From NCBI RefSeq assembly GCF_900187975.1, contig NZ_FZPC01000014.1, forward strand, positions 62,001 to 126,000: a stretch of 64,000 nt of DNA, given 5' to 3'. The notes under the pieces were generated by a model. That model did not search any database and was not told the origin of the DNA. It saw only the letters and a list, made by a program, of their open reading frames with translations. Origin of the DNA: Pseudomonas delhiensis. GTDB taxonomy: Bacteria; Pseudomonadota; Gammaproteobacteria; Pseudomonadales; Pseudomonadaceae. The position numbers and the translations under genes are program-made. Below are positions 45,138 to 54,421 of the stretch, one piece after another (the first letter of the stretch is position 1; every line of letters begins with the position of its first letter).

Positions 45138-46157
45138 TTAGAAGCCAGTGACAGCGCCAGTGCTTACGCAGGCCTGGCAACCGGCAGCGATGGACAGCGA
45201 GTTGCTCTGTTGGTTGCCGACGCCGGCAGCAACGTTCACGCCCACGTTACCCGACACGCCGTTGAGCGAGTTGTTGATGGAAGCGTTGTTGACGACCGGG
45301 TCCTTCCAGCCGGTGGGAACCAGGACCTGGTAGGTAGCCTGGCCACGCAGGTCGATGGTGCCCGACTCGCTGAAGTACAGCGGATCCTTGTCCACCTTGT
45401 CGTGGTCCTTGCCTTTGTTGCCGTAATGGTTGCCTTTTTCCTGATCATCCAGCACTACGCCCGAGCCATGGCCCTTGTAGGTGCCATGGGCGTAGAAGCT
45501 GGACTTGAGGGTCTTGGTATCGAAGGTGGCGATACCCAGGTTGGCGACGTTGTTGCCAGTGGAGGTCTGGCTGGCGCCACTGCTGGCACCGGCCAGGCGC
45601 CCACCGGAAACGGCGGCAGCCATGTCGTTTTTCTGTTGGTTGTAGTTGCCGGCGGCGATGTTGATGCCGACGTTGCCCGAGGCGCCGTTGGCCGAGCTGT
45701 TCAGCGCGGCGTTGTTGGCGGTGGAGAAGTTCCAGGCGGTGTTGTTGGCGTTGCCTTGGGTCACGGAGGTGGCCGCATAGGCGGAACCGAAGATGAACTG
45801 CTCATCCGCGGTGGCCAGGGCGGCGGCATTGGCCTGCTGGTTCATGTCGCCAGCGGCGACGTTGGCCCCGACGTTGCCCGAGGCACCACCGAGCGAGCCA
45901 CTGACGCCGGCGGTGTTCTTGGTCCCCTGGTTGACGACGTTGTTGTCGTAGCTGGACTGGGTATCGATGACGGTAGCGCTGGCACCGGCCGGAATCCGCG
46001 GGTCCTTGTACGGATCGTACTGCTGCTGGCCATGGTGGTTGTCATGGTCATGGCCGTGGCGACGGTCACGATCATGGTCGTTGCCTGCGTAAACACTTAC
46101 AGCCATGACTGCCGTGACAGCGAAAACCAGAGGCTTGAGGGCCATTGTAGGTTTCAT
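45138..46157 (-). CDS. fapC: Major Fap amyloid subunit FapC
   Basis: This 339-residue protein has a signal peptide ending near SVYA-GN, then a His/Asp-rich segment (RHGHDHDNHHGQQQY), and three imperfect amyloid repeats around NVGANVAAGDMNQQ, NVGINIAAGNYNQQ and NVGVNVAAGVGNQQ. The first linker is about 40 residues and the second about 115. A CQAC motif near the C-terminus is the FapC signature. It forms the main fibre of the biofilm amyloid. It lies 52 bp downstream of fapB. Confidence 0.93.
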   Translation of the reverse strand: MKPTMALKPLVFAVTAVMAVSVYAGNDHDRDRRHGHDHDNHHGQQQYDPYKDPRIPAGASATVIDTQSSYDNNVVNQGTKNTAGVSGSLGGASGNVGANVAAGDMNQQANAAALATADEQFIFGSAYAATSVTQGNANNTAWNFSTANNAALNSSANGASGNVGINIAAGNYNQQKNDMAAAVSGGRLAGASSGASQTSTGNNVANLGIATFDTKTLKSSFYAHGTYKGHGSGVVLDDQEKGNHYGNKGKDHDKVDKDPLYFSESGTIDLRGQATYQVLVPTGWKDPVVNNASINNSLNGVSGNVGVNVAAGVGNQQSNSLSIAAGCQACVSTGAVTGF

Positions 46158-46209
46158 GGTGTATCTCCTTGCATTTAGTGTGCTTAGTGTTTCTGGTTGT
46201 TGGCGTGGG

Positions 46210-46782
46210 TCAGTCTGCGACCCGGATGCTCAAGGTATTGGCAAGGCGATTGCCGATACCGGCACTCTGGCTCACCTGGACCACCCCCCGGCTGCCGGCG
46301 AATGCCTGGTCGCTGGTGACGACCTGCCGACTGCCCAGGGTGGATCCGGTTGGGCCGGAGTTCTGTGACAACGTGATGTTCTGCTGGGACAGCACGTCGT
46401 CGTCGACGCTTTGCACCGCGTTGACGCTGATGCTCATGGCGTTGACCTGTTGGTTGGCGGTACCGGCGGCCTGGTTCACGCCCAGGGCGCCGCTGCCGTT
46501 GGAAAAGGAGTTGCCGGTGATCGAGGCCTTGGCGGCCTGGCTCGGGTCGGCGGTGGTGATGACCGTCTGCTGGAACCGGGTGCTGGCGCCGCCGCTGGTG
46601 CCGATGGCGATGGCCCGGCCGTTGGCCTGTTGCTGCTCGTCGCCGGCGGCCTGGTTGACGCTGGCCACGCCGTTGTAGCCGCGGCCGGCGCTGTCGATGC
46701 TGGCGTTGTTCACCAGCTGCGGGTCGGCGGCGAAGGCGCTGGAGCAGCAGAGCAGGGCGAGGAGGGTCAGGCGTGCTTTCAT
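46210..46782 (-). CDS. fapB: Minor Fap amyloid subunit / nucleator FapB
   Basis: The 190-residue protein has a signal peptide (cleavage near AFA-AD) and three FapC-like repeats recognisable by SVNQAAGDEQQQAN, GVNQAAGTANQQVN and QVSQSAGIGNRLAN. The linkers are short. FapB is thought to nucleate fibre growth, like CsgB in curli. It follows fapA by one base, so the two are translationally close. Confidence 0.93.
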   Translation of the reverse strand: MKARLTLLALLCCSSAFAADPQLVNNASIDSAGRGYNGVASVNQAAGDEQQQANGRAIAIGTSGGASTRFQQTVITTADPSQAAKASITGNSFSNGSGALGVNQAAGTANQQVNAMSISVNAVQSVDDDVLSQQNITLSQNSGPTGSTLGSRQVVTSDQAFAGSRGVVQVSQSAGIGNRLANTLSIRVAD

Positions 46783-46783
46783 G

Positions 46784-47230
46784 TCAGCGATCTCCCGTCA
46801 GCATGCGCAGCGGCGACAGGCCCTGCTGCACGGTGCGATTGACCGAGTTGGAAATACTGGCGCCGCTGCCGCCGCCGCCCCCCAGGCTGCCGGACTGCAG
46901 CGTCTGGTTGGCGCCGTTGTCCATGCCGACCAGGTTGCCGCCGGGGAGAATCCGCTGGGTCAGGCTGGAACCGCTGGTGACGCGGGCGAAGTCAGCGTCA
47001 TCCAGCTCGGCGTTGCCGAGTTGCTGGTTGACCTGGGAGGAGATGTTCGGATTGACGGTGATGGGGTTCGGGTCCGGCACCATGGTGGGGCGGGTGGCGA
47101 CCCGGGGCTGTACGGTGCGCTGGATGACGATGGTGCCGTCGCCTGCCTGGACCGGTGCCGACAGCGGAACAGCGGTCAGGCACGCGAGGGAAGCGAGCAG
47201 TCCGACGATCCTTGAGTCGATGTTCCCCAT
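46784..47230 (-). CDS. fapA: Fap amyloid assembly protein FapA
   Basis: The 148-residue exported protein has a signal peptide ending near PVQA-GD, a Pro/Asn-rich middle and a Gly-rich tail (SGSLGGGGGSGASISN). FapA is the first gene of the operon; it is periplasmic and influences the FapB/FapC ratio and fibre assembly. ATG at 47230 has AGGGATCGCC upstream, and a sigma-54 promoter lies about 50-65 bp further up. Confidence 0.9.
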   Translation of the reverse strand: MGNIDSRIVGLLASLACLTAVPLSAPVQAGDGTIVIQRTVQPRVATRPTMVPDPNPITVNPNISSQVNQQLGNAELDDADFARVTSGSSLTQRILPGGNLVGMDNGANQTLQSGSLGGGGGSGASISNSVNRTVQQGLSPLRMLTGDR

Positions 47231-47281
47231 GATGGCGATCCCTTCTGGTGCGCTGTGCCCTAAACAGCAGTACCGGGATGG

Positions 47282-47297
47282 AGCAGAAGCCGTGCCG
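47282..47297 (-). promoter_or_regulatory. Sigma-54 promoter of the fap operon
   Basis: On the minus strand CGGCACGGCTTCTGCT matches TGGCACG-N4-TTGCT closely, with exact GG-N10-GC spacing. Predicted transcript start is near 47271. Confidence 0.7.
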
Positions 47298-47360
47298 CTT
47301 TTGCTTATCGCTTGAAATTCAGAGGCTTACGAATAGCTGTCAGAAATGCCTGAAAGAAAT

Positions 47361-47538
47361 CTGTTTCGCGGCTGAGACAGCGAGCGGGGAACGCACCCCC
47401 ACCGAAAGTGGGGGAAGTGCTCTGGAATGGGGCTTTGCGTGCATGCGTATCAGTGCTGAAACAGTTTTCCGTGATGCCATCGACGATTGCGCCATTCCTG
47501 GGGCCTGGCGGTCTTCGGCTGTTTCAGGGCTGAGACAT
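47361..47538 (-). promoter_or_regulatory. Two matching dyads upstream of the fap promoter (candidate enhancer sites)
   Basis: CTGTTTC-GCGGCT-GAGACAG (47361-47380) and CTGTTTC-AGGGCT-GAGACAT (47519-47538) have the same arms, the same 6 bp spacer length and near-identical spacers. A lone GCTGAAACAG half-site lies at 47455. They sit about 65 and 225 bp upstream of the -24 box, typical for enhancer-binding proteins. Confidence 0.6.
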
Positions 47539-47838
47539 GATGGCCAGGCAGAGGTGCTTTTGGTACGAATGTGCACTTTTCATTTCAAGGGTTTAGAGAA
47601 GGCGACGGCACTGTTAAGGGAATGATCGCGGGCCCCGGGTGTCTCATTCCACCGCTTGCCTACAGCCATGGCCGCAGGGTGAAACGCGCCAATGCGAGAA
47701 ATTTTCGTTACACGCTGACCCGCGGCACTGCAATGCAGTAGCATGCCCAGCCTTTCGTCGGGCCCACCCGCGGGTGCTCCGGCGGCTGCACGAAAACAGA
47801 AGAAAACGAAAGAGAAATGCGCCTTCGGGGGAAGCAGT
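47539..47838. other. Gap between the fap control region and uppP
   Basis: About 300 bp without a convincing gene. PAO1 has two more genes between fapA and bacA; I see no trace of them here. The uppP promoter must lie in this stretch, but I cannot place it. Confidence 0.5.
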
Positions 47839-48669
47839 ATGGAGTTTTGGAGTGCCTTTCAGGCGTTCGTCCTGGGAGTGGTCGAGGGGCTGACCGAGTT
47901 CCTGCCGGTGTCCAGCACCGGGCACCAGATCATAGTCGCCGACCTGCTGGGGTTCGTCGGTGAGCGGGCCCAGGCCTTCAACATCATCATCCAGCTGGCC
48001 GCCATCCTGGCGGTGGTCTGGGAGTTCCGCGGCAAGATCCTCGAGGTCGTCTGCGGCCTGCCCAGCCAGCCTCGTGCACAGCGTTTCACCGTCAACCTGC
48101 TGGTCGCCTTCTTTCCCGCCGTGGTGCTGGGCGTGGCCTTCGCCGACCTGATCCACCACTACCTGTTCAACCCCATCACGGTGGCGGCGGCGCTGGTGGT
48201 CGGCGGGGTGGTCATGCTCTGGGCGGAGAAGCGCGAGCACCGCATCCGCGCCGAGAGCGTCGACGACATGACCTGGAAGGACGCCCTGAAGGTCGGGTGC
48301 GCCCAGTGCCTGGCGCTGGTCCCCGGCACCTCGCGCTCCGGCGCCACCATCATCGGTGGCCTGCTGTTCGGCCTGTCGCGCAAGGCGGCCACCGAGTTCT
48401 CCTTCTTCCTGGCCATGCCGACCATGGTCGGCGCCGCCGTCTATTCCGGCTACAAGTACCGCGACCTGTTCCAGCCCGGCGACCTGCCGGTGTTCGCCGT
48501 GGGCTTCGTCACCTCCTTCATCTTCGCCATGATCGCCGTGCGCGGCCTGCTGAAATTCATCGCCAACCACAGCTACGCGATGTTCGCCTGGTACCGCATC
48601 GGCTTCGGCCTGCTGATCCTGGCGACCTGGCAGTTCAGCCTGATCGACTGGAGCAGCGCCGCTGCCTGA
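47839..48669 (+). CDS. uppP: Undecaprenyl-diphosphatase UppP (BacA)
   Basis: This 276-residue polytopic inner-membrane phosphatase recycles undecaprenyl diphosphate for peptidoglycan and other glycan synthesis. Both family motifs are intact: [14 protein letters not shown] (about residues 17-30) and [15 protein letters not shown] (about 160-174). ATG at 47839 has GGGGGAAG upstream; the longer open frame is not supported. The next gene starts 10 bp after its stop. Position next to fap matches PAO1. Confidence 0.93.
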   Translation: MEFWSAFQAFVLGVVEGLTEFLPVSSTGHQIIVADLLGFVGERAQAFNIIIQLAAILAVVWEFRGKILEVVCGLPSQPRAQRFTVNLLVAFFPAVVLGVAFADLIHHYLFNPITVAAALVVGGVVMLWAEKREHRIRAESVDDMTWKDALKVGCAQCLALVPGTSRSGATIIGGLLFGLSRKAATEFSFFLAMPTMVGAAVYSGYKYRDLFQPGDLPVFAVGFVTSFIFAMIAVRGLLKFIANHSYAMFAWYRIGFGLLILATWQFSLIDWSSAAA

Positions 48670-48679
48670 GGCCGCACGG

Positions 48680-49372
48680 ATGAGCACGGAAAAGGACGGC
48701 GTGATCAGCCGCTGGGACGACGACAAGGGCTTCGGCTTCATCCGCCCGCGCGCCGGCGGCGAGGAACTCTTCCTGCACATCTCGGCCTTCCGCGGCGACC
48801 GCCGGCCCCAGGCCGGCGACGCGGTACGCTTCGTCGCAGGCTTCGACCGCCAGGGCCGCCCGCGCGCCGAGCATGCGCGCCTGGCCGGCCTGGCCGTGGA
48901 CATGCCGGAAATCCGCCGCAAGCCGGCGGCGCCCGCCACCCGCGCCAAGGTCCGCAGCGGCCGGCAGATCGCCGAGCCGGCCCAACCGGGCGGCTGGGGC
49001 AGGGGCCTGGGCTGGCTCGCCGCCTTGCTGCTGTTGCCCCTGGCCGGTGCCGGCCGCCTGCTGCTCGCCGGCGCCGCGCCCTGGTGGCTGCTGGCCTACC
49101 CGCTGTTCAGCCTGGCCGCCTTCTTCGCCTACTGGCGCGACAAGCGCAGCGCCGAGCGGGGCGCCTGGCGCACCCCGGAGCAGACCCTGCACCTGCTGGA
49201 ACTGCTGGGCGGCTGGCCGGGCGCCTTCCTGGCCCAGCGCCTGCTGCGCCACAAGACGCGCAAGCCCGGCTACCAGCTGGTGTTCTGGGCGATAGTGCTG
49301 GTGCACCAGCTGTTCTGGCTGGACCGCTTGCTCGGTGGCGTCCTTCTGGCGCGGGTGTTGCCCGCCTTCTGA
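48680..49372 (+). CDS. Cold-shock domain plus DUF1294 membrane protein
   Basis: The 230-residue fusion has an N-terminal cold-shock domain (about 4-70; DDDKGFGFIRP is the RNP1 strand, LFLHISAF RNP2) joined by a basic linker to three or four membrane helices of the DUF1294 type (about 105-225; FAYWRDKRSAERGAWRTPEQ is the characteristic loop). Its function is unknown. It begins 10 bp after uppP and is probably co-transcribed. Confidence 0.85.
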   Translation: MSTEKDGVISRWDDDKGFGFIRPRAGGEELFLHISAFRGDRRPQAGDAVRFVAGFDRQGRPRAEHARLAGLAVDMPEIRRKPAAPATRAKVRSGRQIAEPAQPGGWGRGLGWLAALLLLPLAGAGRLLLAGAAPWWLLAYPLFSLAAFFAYWRDKRSAERGAWRTPEQTLHLLELLGGWPGAFLAQRLLRHKTRKPGYQLVFWAIVLVHQLFWLDRLLGGVLLARVLPAF

Positions 49373-49378
49373 GTCGAT

Positions 49379-50284
49379 CTACAGCGGCTCGTCGCTATGG
49401 CCGAACCCCTCGGCCAGGTAGTCGATCAGCGCCCGCACCGCCGGCAGCAGCCCGCGCCGGTGCGGGTACACCGCCTGGAGGAAGGCCGCCGGCTCCTGCC
49501 AGTCGGGCAGTACCCGCACCAGTTGGCCGCTGGCCAGTTCTTCCTGGCAGTAGTAGAGGGGCAGGGTGGTGATGCCCAGGCCGGCCAGCGCCACGTTCTT
49601 GCGCAGGTTGAAGTCCTCCGCGGCCAGGCGCGCCTCCAGGGCCAGCTCGCGGACTTCGCCGCCGGGCCCGTGCAACTGCAGGTGCACCTTGCGATCGCTG
49701 CCGATGGCGCCCAGCACCGGCAGCCCGACGAGGTCGTCCGGGCCCTGCAGCTGGCGGCCGCGCAGCAGCTCCGGTGCGGCCACCAGCACCGCCGCGGCCG
49801 GGCGCAGGCGGCGGGTGACCAGCGACGGGTCCTCGTCGCCGGGCGCGCGCACGCGCAGCGCCACGTCCACGCCCTCGTTGACCAGGTCGACGCGCCTGTT
49901 GGTCAGCAGCAGTTCCAGGTTGACCTGCGGGAAGCTGGCGAGAAAGCCCGGCAGCATGGCGTTCAGGGAGGTCTCGGCCATCGCCACCGGGCACGACAGG
50001 CGCACCCGCCCGCGGGGTTCGGCGCTGAGCTGGGCGACCACCTCGTCGGCCATCTCCGCCTCCACCAGCATCGCCTGGCAGTGCCGGTAGTAGCGCTCGC
50101 CGATGTCGGTGAGCGCCAGCTTGCGGGTGGTGCGCTGCAGCAGGCGCGCGTTCAGGCGCGCCTCAAGTTCGGCGACGCGCCGCGACAGGCGCGACTTCGG
50201 CAGCCCCAGCTCGCGGCCCGCGGCGGCGAAGCCACCGGCCTCCACCACCTTGGCGAAATAGAAGAGATCGTTGAGGTCCTGCAT
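49379..50284 (-). CDS. LysR family transcriptional regulator
   Basis: The 301-residue LTTR has its N-terminal winged HTH at residues 3-60 ([20 protein letters not shown]) and a substrate-binding domain after about 90. It belongs to the DsdC/GcvA-like PA1961 type by context. It is divergent from the azoreductase gene over a 114 bp gap containing the shared promoters, so it probably regulates that gene in response to quinones or related compounds. Confidence 0.88.
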   Translation of the reverse strand: MQDLNDLFYFAKVVEAGGFAAAGRELGLPKSRLSRRVAELEARLNARLLQRTTRKLALTDIGERYYRHCQAMLVEAEMADEVVAQLSAEPRGRVRLSCPVAMAETSLNAMLPGFLASFPQVNLELLLTNRRVDLVNEGVDVALRVRAPGDEDPSLVTRRLRPAAAVLVAAPELLRGRQLQGPDDLVGLPVLGAIGSDRKVHLQLHGPGGEVRELALEARLAAEDFNLRKNVALAGLGITTLPLYYCQEELASGQLVRVLPDWQEPAAFLQAVYPHRRGLLPAVRALIDYLAEGFGHSDEPL

Positions 50285-50398
50285 GGGATTGTCCTGCTGG
50301 TGGGACGATTCATCGCATTTTTGCCGACTTATCGCTCATTGGCCACATGCGTAGTATGCCTCCCATCGCTTCCTACCCCCATTCACAGGAGCCACCCC

Positions 50399-51007
50399 AT
50401 GAAACTTCTGCACATCGATTCCAGCATCCTCGGCGACGCCTCCGCCTCCCGCCAGCTCAGCCAGGAAGTGGTCCAGGCCTGGGCCGCCGCCGAGCCGGGC
50501 GTACAGGTGACCTACCGTGACCTGGCCGCCGACGCCATCAGCCACCTGTCCGCCGCCAGCCTGGTCGCCGCCGGCACCCCGGCGGAACTGCGCGACGCCG
50601 CGCAGAAGCACGAAGCCGCCCTGGGCGAGAGCAGCATCGAGGAGTTCCTCGCCGCCGACGCCATCGTCATCGGCGCGCCCATGTACAACTTCACCGTGCC
50701 CAGCCAGCTGAAGGCCTGGATCGACCGCATCGCCGTGGCCGGCAAGACCTTCCGCTACACCGAGAACGGTCCGCAGGGCCTGGCCGGCGGCAAGAAGGTG
50801 ATCATCGTCTCCACCGCCGGCGGCCTGCACGCCGGCCAGCCGAGCGGCGCCGCCCACGAGGACTACCTGAAGCTGGTGCTGGGCTTCCTCGGCATCACCG
50901 ACATCGAGGTGGTCCGCGCCCAGGGCCTGGCCTACGGCGAGGAGCCGCGCGCCAACGCCCTCAAGGGCGCCCGCGCGGAGATCGCCGCGGCCTTCGCCAG
51001 CGCCTGA
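50399..51007 (+). CDS. azoR: FMN-dependent NADH:azo/quinone oxidoreductase (AzoR type)
   Basis: This 202-residue flavodoxin-fold enzyme has [20 protein letters not shown] as the phosphate-binding N-terminus, [18 protein letters not shown] near residues 97-114 and [10 protein letters not shown] around 141. It reduces azo dyes and quinones by two electrons. ATG at 50399 follows CACAGGAGCC. It corresponds in position to azoR2 of PAO1, with the divergent LysR gene next to it. Confidence 0.9.
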   Translation: MKLLHIDSSILGDASASRQLSQEVVQAWAAAEPGVQVTYRDLAADAISHLSAASLVAAGTPAELRDAAQKHEAALGESSIEEFLAADAIVIGAPMYNFTVPSQLKAWIDRIAVAGKTFRYTENGPQGLAGGKKVIIVSTAGGLHAGQPSGAAHEDYLKLVLGFLGITDIEVVRAQGLAYGEEPRANALKGARAEIAAAFASA

Positions 51008-51027
51008 TCCACCCAGCGTCGAACGAC

Positions 51028-51052
51028 GAAGCCCCGGCATTGCCGGGGCTTC
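51028..51052. terminator. Bidirectional terminator hairpin after azoR
   Basis: GAAGCCCCGGC-ATT-GCCGGGGCTTC, perfect 11 bp arms, between convergent genes. Confidence 0.85.
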
Positions 51053-51058
51053 GTGCTT

Positions 51059-51526
51059 TCAGGGCGCCGGCCGCCACAGGCCGACCTTGCGCGCCCGCGC
51101 TTCCTGCTCCTCGAAGTTGTACTGGGCGCGCTCCTCCTCGCCCTGGGCATCCGCCACCCGCCAGCGCGCCATGCCCACGGAAAGCTGGGCCCGGCCGACG
51201 TCCAGGGTATGCCCGCAACCCGGGCAATCGGCCGGCTCCACCCACACCGCCGCGCTGAGCGCCCCGGCGGCCTCCTCGCGCGGTAGCACCAGGGTGGCGC
51301 CGCGGCCCAAGGCCAGGCGCTGCAGGTTGTCCAGCGAGGCCTGGGCATAGGGTTCGCCGGCCCTGGGCGCCTCGACGCCACGCAGGCGCACCTCGACGCT
51401 GCGCTCGGCCAGACGGCAGGTCAGGCGATCGCCGCTGGCGACGGCGGTGACCTGGCAGGGGCCGTCGGCCAGCGCGACGGCGGGGAGGGCGAGGATGAAC
51501 AGCAGGGCGGGGCGGGGTAGTCGCAT
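51059..51526 (-). CDS. Exported staphylococcal-nuclease-like (SNase) domain protein, catalytic residues altered
   Basis: The 155-residue protein has a signal peptide ending near ALA-DG and an SNase OB-fold recognisable from VASGDRLTCRL, VEVRLRGVEAPR and the C-terminal EARARKVGLWRPA. In SNase the strand ending reads VDTPE with Asp40 and Glu43 essential; here it reads VEAPR, so Asp40 becomes Glu and Glu43 becomes Arg. The arginine equivalent to Arg35 is kept. It is probably not an active nuclease. PAO1 has a comparable gene next to azoR2. Confidence 0.7.
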   Translation of the reverse strand: MRLPRPALLFILALPAVALADGPCQVTAVASGDRLTCRLAERSVEVRLRGVEAPRAGEPYAQASLDNLQRLALGRGATLVLPREEAAGALSAAVWVEPADCPGCGHTLDVGRAQLSVGMARWRVADAQGEEERAQYNFEEQEARARKVGLWRPAP

Positions 51527-51614
51527 GGGGGCTCCTGGGTTGGTCGTTGCAGGATAACGTCGCAGGGGAGGAAATGTCCTGCGCGGGGAGTGAGCCTGCT
51601 CCTACGCACGTGCC

Positions 51615-52148
51615 CGACCGTAGGGCGCATAACCGTTCGCGGTTATCCGCCGTCGGCCCGGGCGCCGGTGCCTGAGGCCAATGGCGGATAACGCCGTAGG
51701 CGTTATGCGCCCTACGGGGAGCCCGGGAGCTTCGTGACTCCGCTTCACGCCGAACGGTCCCCTCTCCCGCTTGCGGGGGAGGGCTAGGGAGGGGGTGCGG
51801 GGTCAGGGTTTGGCAGAGGTGCATGGGCGTAGTCCGTAGGGCGAATAACCGTTCGCGGTTATCCGCCGTCGGCCCGGGCGCCGGTGCCTGAGGCCAATGG
51901 CGGATAACACCGTAGGTGTTATGCGCCCTACGGGGAGCCCGGGAGCTTCGTGATTCCGCTTCACGCCGAACGGTCCCCTCTCCCGCTTGCGGGGGAGGGC
52001 TAGGGAGGGGGTGCGGGGTCAGGGTTTGGCAGAGGTGCATGGGCGTAGTCCGTAGGGCGAATAACCGTTCGCGGTTATCCGCCGTCGGCCCGGGCGCCGG
52101 TGCCTGAGGCCAATGGCGGATAACGCCGTAGGCGTTATGCGCCCTACG
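51615..52148. repeat. Tandem REP composite, 216 bp period, about 2.5 copies
   Basis: Units begin with GTAGGGCG at 51620, 51836 and 52052. Each contains the ATAACCGTTCGCGGTTAT palindrome, a GGCCCGGGCGCCGGTGCC segment, the ATAACGCCGTAGGCGTTAT palindrome and a C-rich/G-rich element. The third copy ends after its second palindrome. One copy has the compensated stem ATAACACC/GGTGTTAT. A diverged copy is present at 365-660. Confidence 0.88.
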
Positions 52149-52302
52149 AACCATCCCCCGCGCTCGCCCCTGCAATGCCACCCGAACCATTCCCGACGGA
52201 TTCGCTCGGACAAGTTCGTGCTAGGATTGCCTCCGGCCCCGAATTCCCCGGCCCCGCCGGCCTCTCCGGCGGGGCCATCCCCTCGATAGAAGGAATACCG
52301 CA

Positions 52303-52803
52303 ATGGCTCAAGTCACCCTCAAGGGCAACCCGGTCAACGTCGATGGCAAGCTGCCGCAGAAGGGCGAGAAGGCCCCGGCCTTCAAGCTGGTCGGCGGCGA
52401 CCTGGCCGACGTGACCCTGGAGAACTTCGCCGGCAAGCGCAAGGTGCTGAACATCTTCCCCAGCGTCGACACCCCGACCTGCGCCACCTCCGTGCGCAAG
52501 TTCAACGTCGAGGCCAGCAAGCTGGCCAACACCGTGGTGCTGTGCGTCTCCGCCGACCTGCCGTTCGCCCAGAAGCGCTTCTGCGGCGCCGAAGGCCTGG
52601 ACAACGTGGTCAACCTGTCGACCCTGCGTGGCGCCGACTTCCTGGCCAACTACGGCGTGGCCATCGCCAGCGGCCCGCTGGCCGGCCTGGCCGCCCGTGC
52701 CGTGGTGGTGCTGGACGAGAACGACCTGGTGCTGCACAGCCAACTGGTCGGCGAGATCGCCGACGAGCCCGACTACGCCGCCGCAGTCGCCGCGCTGAGC
52801 TGA
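52303..52803 (+). CDS. tpx: Thiol peroxidase Tpx
   Basis: This 166-residue atypical 2-Cys peroxiredoxin has the peroxidatic Cys60 in [12 protein letters not shown] and the resolving Cys94 in [10 protein letters not shown], both at the expected spacing. It reduces alkyl hydroperoxides using thioredoxin. AGAAGG lies upstream of ATG 52303. It is a single gene between a REP array and the mux control region. Confidence 0.94.
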   Translation: MAQVTLKGNPVNVDGKLPQKGEKAPAFKLVGGDLADVTLENFAGKRKVLNIFPSVDTPTCATSVRKFNVEASKLANTVVLCVSADLPFAQKRFCGAEGLDNVVNLSTLRGADFLANYGVAIASGPLAGLAARAVVVLDENDLVLHSQLVGEIADEPDYAAAVAALS

Positions 52804-52838
52804 TCGCCCGCCGCAGCCCCGGCTGCGCAGGTGCCTGG

Positions 52839-52867
52839 ATGCCGCCCCGCCGATGGCCGGGCGGCAT
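52839..52867 (+). terminator. Terminator hairpin of tpx
   Basis: ATGCCGCCC and GGGCGGCAT arms (9 bp) followed by CTTCGTTT, 36 bp after the stop; the T-run is weak. Confidence 0.6.
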
Positions 52868-52962
52868 CTTCGTTTCCACTCCACTGTGGCGGGGGCGACA
52901 GTCGTTCTTCTGCTGCTGGCGGAACACTTGCCGCCTGGCACCGTCCAAGCGCCGTAACCCTC

Positions 52963-52990
52963 GGTAAAACAAAGGTAAATAGCGGGTAAA
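52963..52990 (+). promoter_or_regulatory. Three GGTAAA direct repeats at 11 bp spacing (response-regulator box)
   Basis: GGTAAA starts at 52963, 52974 and 52985, with a weaker GTAA one turn further up. Same-face direct repeats at 11 bp are the hallmark of OmpR/PhoB-family binding sites. It lies 124-150 bp upstream of the chosen muxA start. Confidence 0.5.
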
Positions 52991-53113
52991 GAGGCTTTGC
53001 CCGCAGCCCCGCTGTGCTTATCGTTCCACCCTGAGGATTTCCTGCTGCGCGCCGCGTCATGGATGCGGCGCTTTGCCCTGCGCCTCGCTATCATCCAAAC
53101 CTTTGGCCGCCTG

Positions 53114-54421
53114 ATGACCGCTATGACTCCAAGCAATGGAACGCCCTCGAAACTCCGCAAGCTGCGCCCCTGGCTGATCACCGCCGCCGTCTTCGCCGCC
53201 GTGGTGGGGCTGAGCATGTGGCTGCACCAGACCAGCTCGGCGCCAGAGCCCCAGGCCGGCGGCGGACGCGGCGCCCGCGGGGCGGCCATGGCCGGGCGCG
53301 GGCCCGGCGGCACGGCCATCACCGTCAGCGTGGCGCCGGTGGTCAAGGGCGACCTGCCGGTGCACTACCATGCGCTGGGCACCGTCACCGCCTACAACAC
53401 GGTGAACGTGCGGGCGCGGGTCAGCGGCCAACTGGTCAAGGTGCCGTTCCAGGAAGGCCAGCAGGTGAAGGCCGGCGACGTCCTCGCGGTGATCGACCCG
53501 CGGCCCTTCCAGGCGGCCCTGGACCAGGCGGTGGGCACCCTGCAGCAGAACCAGGCGCAGTTGAAGAACGCCCGGATCGACCTGGCGCGCTACAAGGGCC
53601 TGTACGCCGAGGACTCCATCGCCAAGCAGACCCTCGACACCCAGGAAGCCCTGGTGCGCCAGTACGAGGGTACCCTGCGCACCAACCAGGGCCAGGTCGA
53701 CGACGCCAAGCTCAACCTCGAGTTCACCCAGGTGCGCGCGCCCATCTCCGGCCGCGTCGGCCTGCGCCAGGTGGACGTCGGCAACCTGGTCACCAGCGGC
53801 GACACCACGCCGCTGGTGGTCATCACCCAGGTCAGGCCGATCTCCGTGGTGTTCAGCCTGCCGCAGCAGCAGCTGGGCACCGTCGCCCGCCAGCTGTCCG
53901 GCAGCCAGCCGGTGCCGGTGGAGGCGCTGGACCGCAACCAGAACCAGACCCTCGCCAGCGGCGTGCTCAAGACCCTCGACAACCAGATCGACACCACCAC
54001 CGGCACGGTCAAGCTCAAGGCCGCCTTCGAGAACGCCGACCAGAGGCTGTTCCCCAACCAGTTCGTCAACGTGCGCCTGCTCGCCGAGACCCTCCACGGC
54101 GTGCTGAGCATCCCGGCCAACGCGGTGCAGCGCGGCAACGACGGCACCTACGTGTACATCGCCGACGCCGACGGCAAGGCCAAGCGCCAGCTGGTCACCC
54201 TGGGCACCAGCGAGAACGAGCGGGTGGTGGTCACCGAGGGCCTGAAGGAAGGCCAGCGCGTGGTGGTCGAAGGCACCGACCGCCTGCGCGACGGCACCCG
54301 CCTGCACATAGTCGCCAGCGACGAGCAGGCCCGCGCCGCCGCCACCGAGGAAGGCGAGGCGGCCTCGCCGAAGCCGTTCGGCTCGGGCTCCCCGGCCCAG
54401 GACGACGGTAAGAGCGAATGA
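53114..54421 (+). CDS. muxA: RND efflux periplasmic adaptor MuxA
   Basis: This 435-residue membrane-fusion protein has an N-terminal anchor helix (about residues 13-35), a lipoyl/hairpin region ([39 protein letters not shown]), a beta-barrel and a membrane-proximal domain. It links the inner-membrane pumps to OpmB. The start is uncertain: ATG 53114 and ATG 53123 are both plausible and neither has a strong ribosome-binding site. The gene overlaps muxB by ATGA. The architecture of one adaptor, two RND pumps and one outer-membrane factor is diagnostic of MuxABC-OpmB (MdtABC-like). Confidence 0.92.
   Translation: MTAMTPSNGTPSKLRKLRPWLITAAVFAAVVGLSMWLHQTSSAPEPQAGGGRGARGAAMAGRGPGGTAITVSVAPVVKGDLPVHYHALGTVTAYNTVNVRARVSGQLVKVPFQEGQQVKAGDVLAVIDPRPFQAALDQAVGTLQQNQAQLKNARIDLARYKGLYAEDSIAKQTLDTQEALVRQYEGTLRTNQGQVDDAKLNLEFTQVRAPISGRVGLRQVDVGNLVTSGDTTPLVVITQVRPISVVFSLPQQQLGTVARQLSGSQPVPVEALDRNQNQTLASGVLKTLDNQIDTTTGTVKLKAAFENADQRLFPNQFVNVRLLAETLHGVLSIPANAVQRGNDGTYVYIADADGKAKRQLVTLGTSENERVVVTEGLKEGQRVVVEGTDRLRDGTRLHIVASDEQARAAATEEGEAASPKPFGSGSPAQDDGKSE

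Noticed and set aside
47248..47625. Open frame in the fap-uppP gap
   Set aside because: It overlaps the sigma-54 promoter and enhancer dyads, lacks a ribosome-binding site and shows no recognisable protein pattern.
51615..52148. Possible CRISPR array
   Set aside because: The repeats are palindromic REP elements in 216 bp units with conserved, not unique, material between them, and no cas genes are present.
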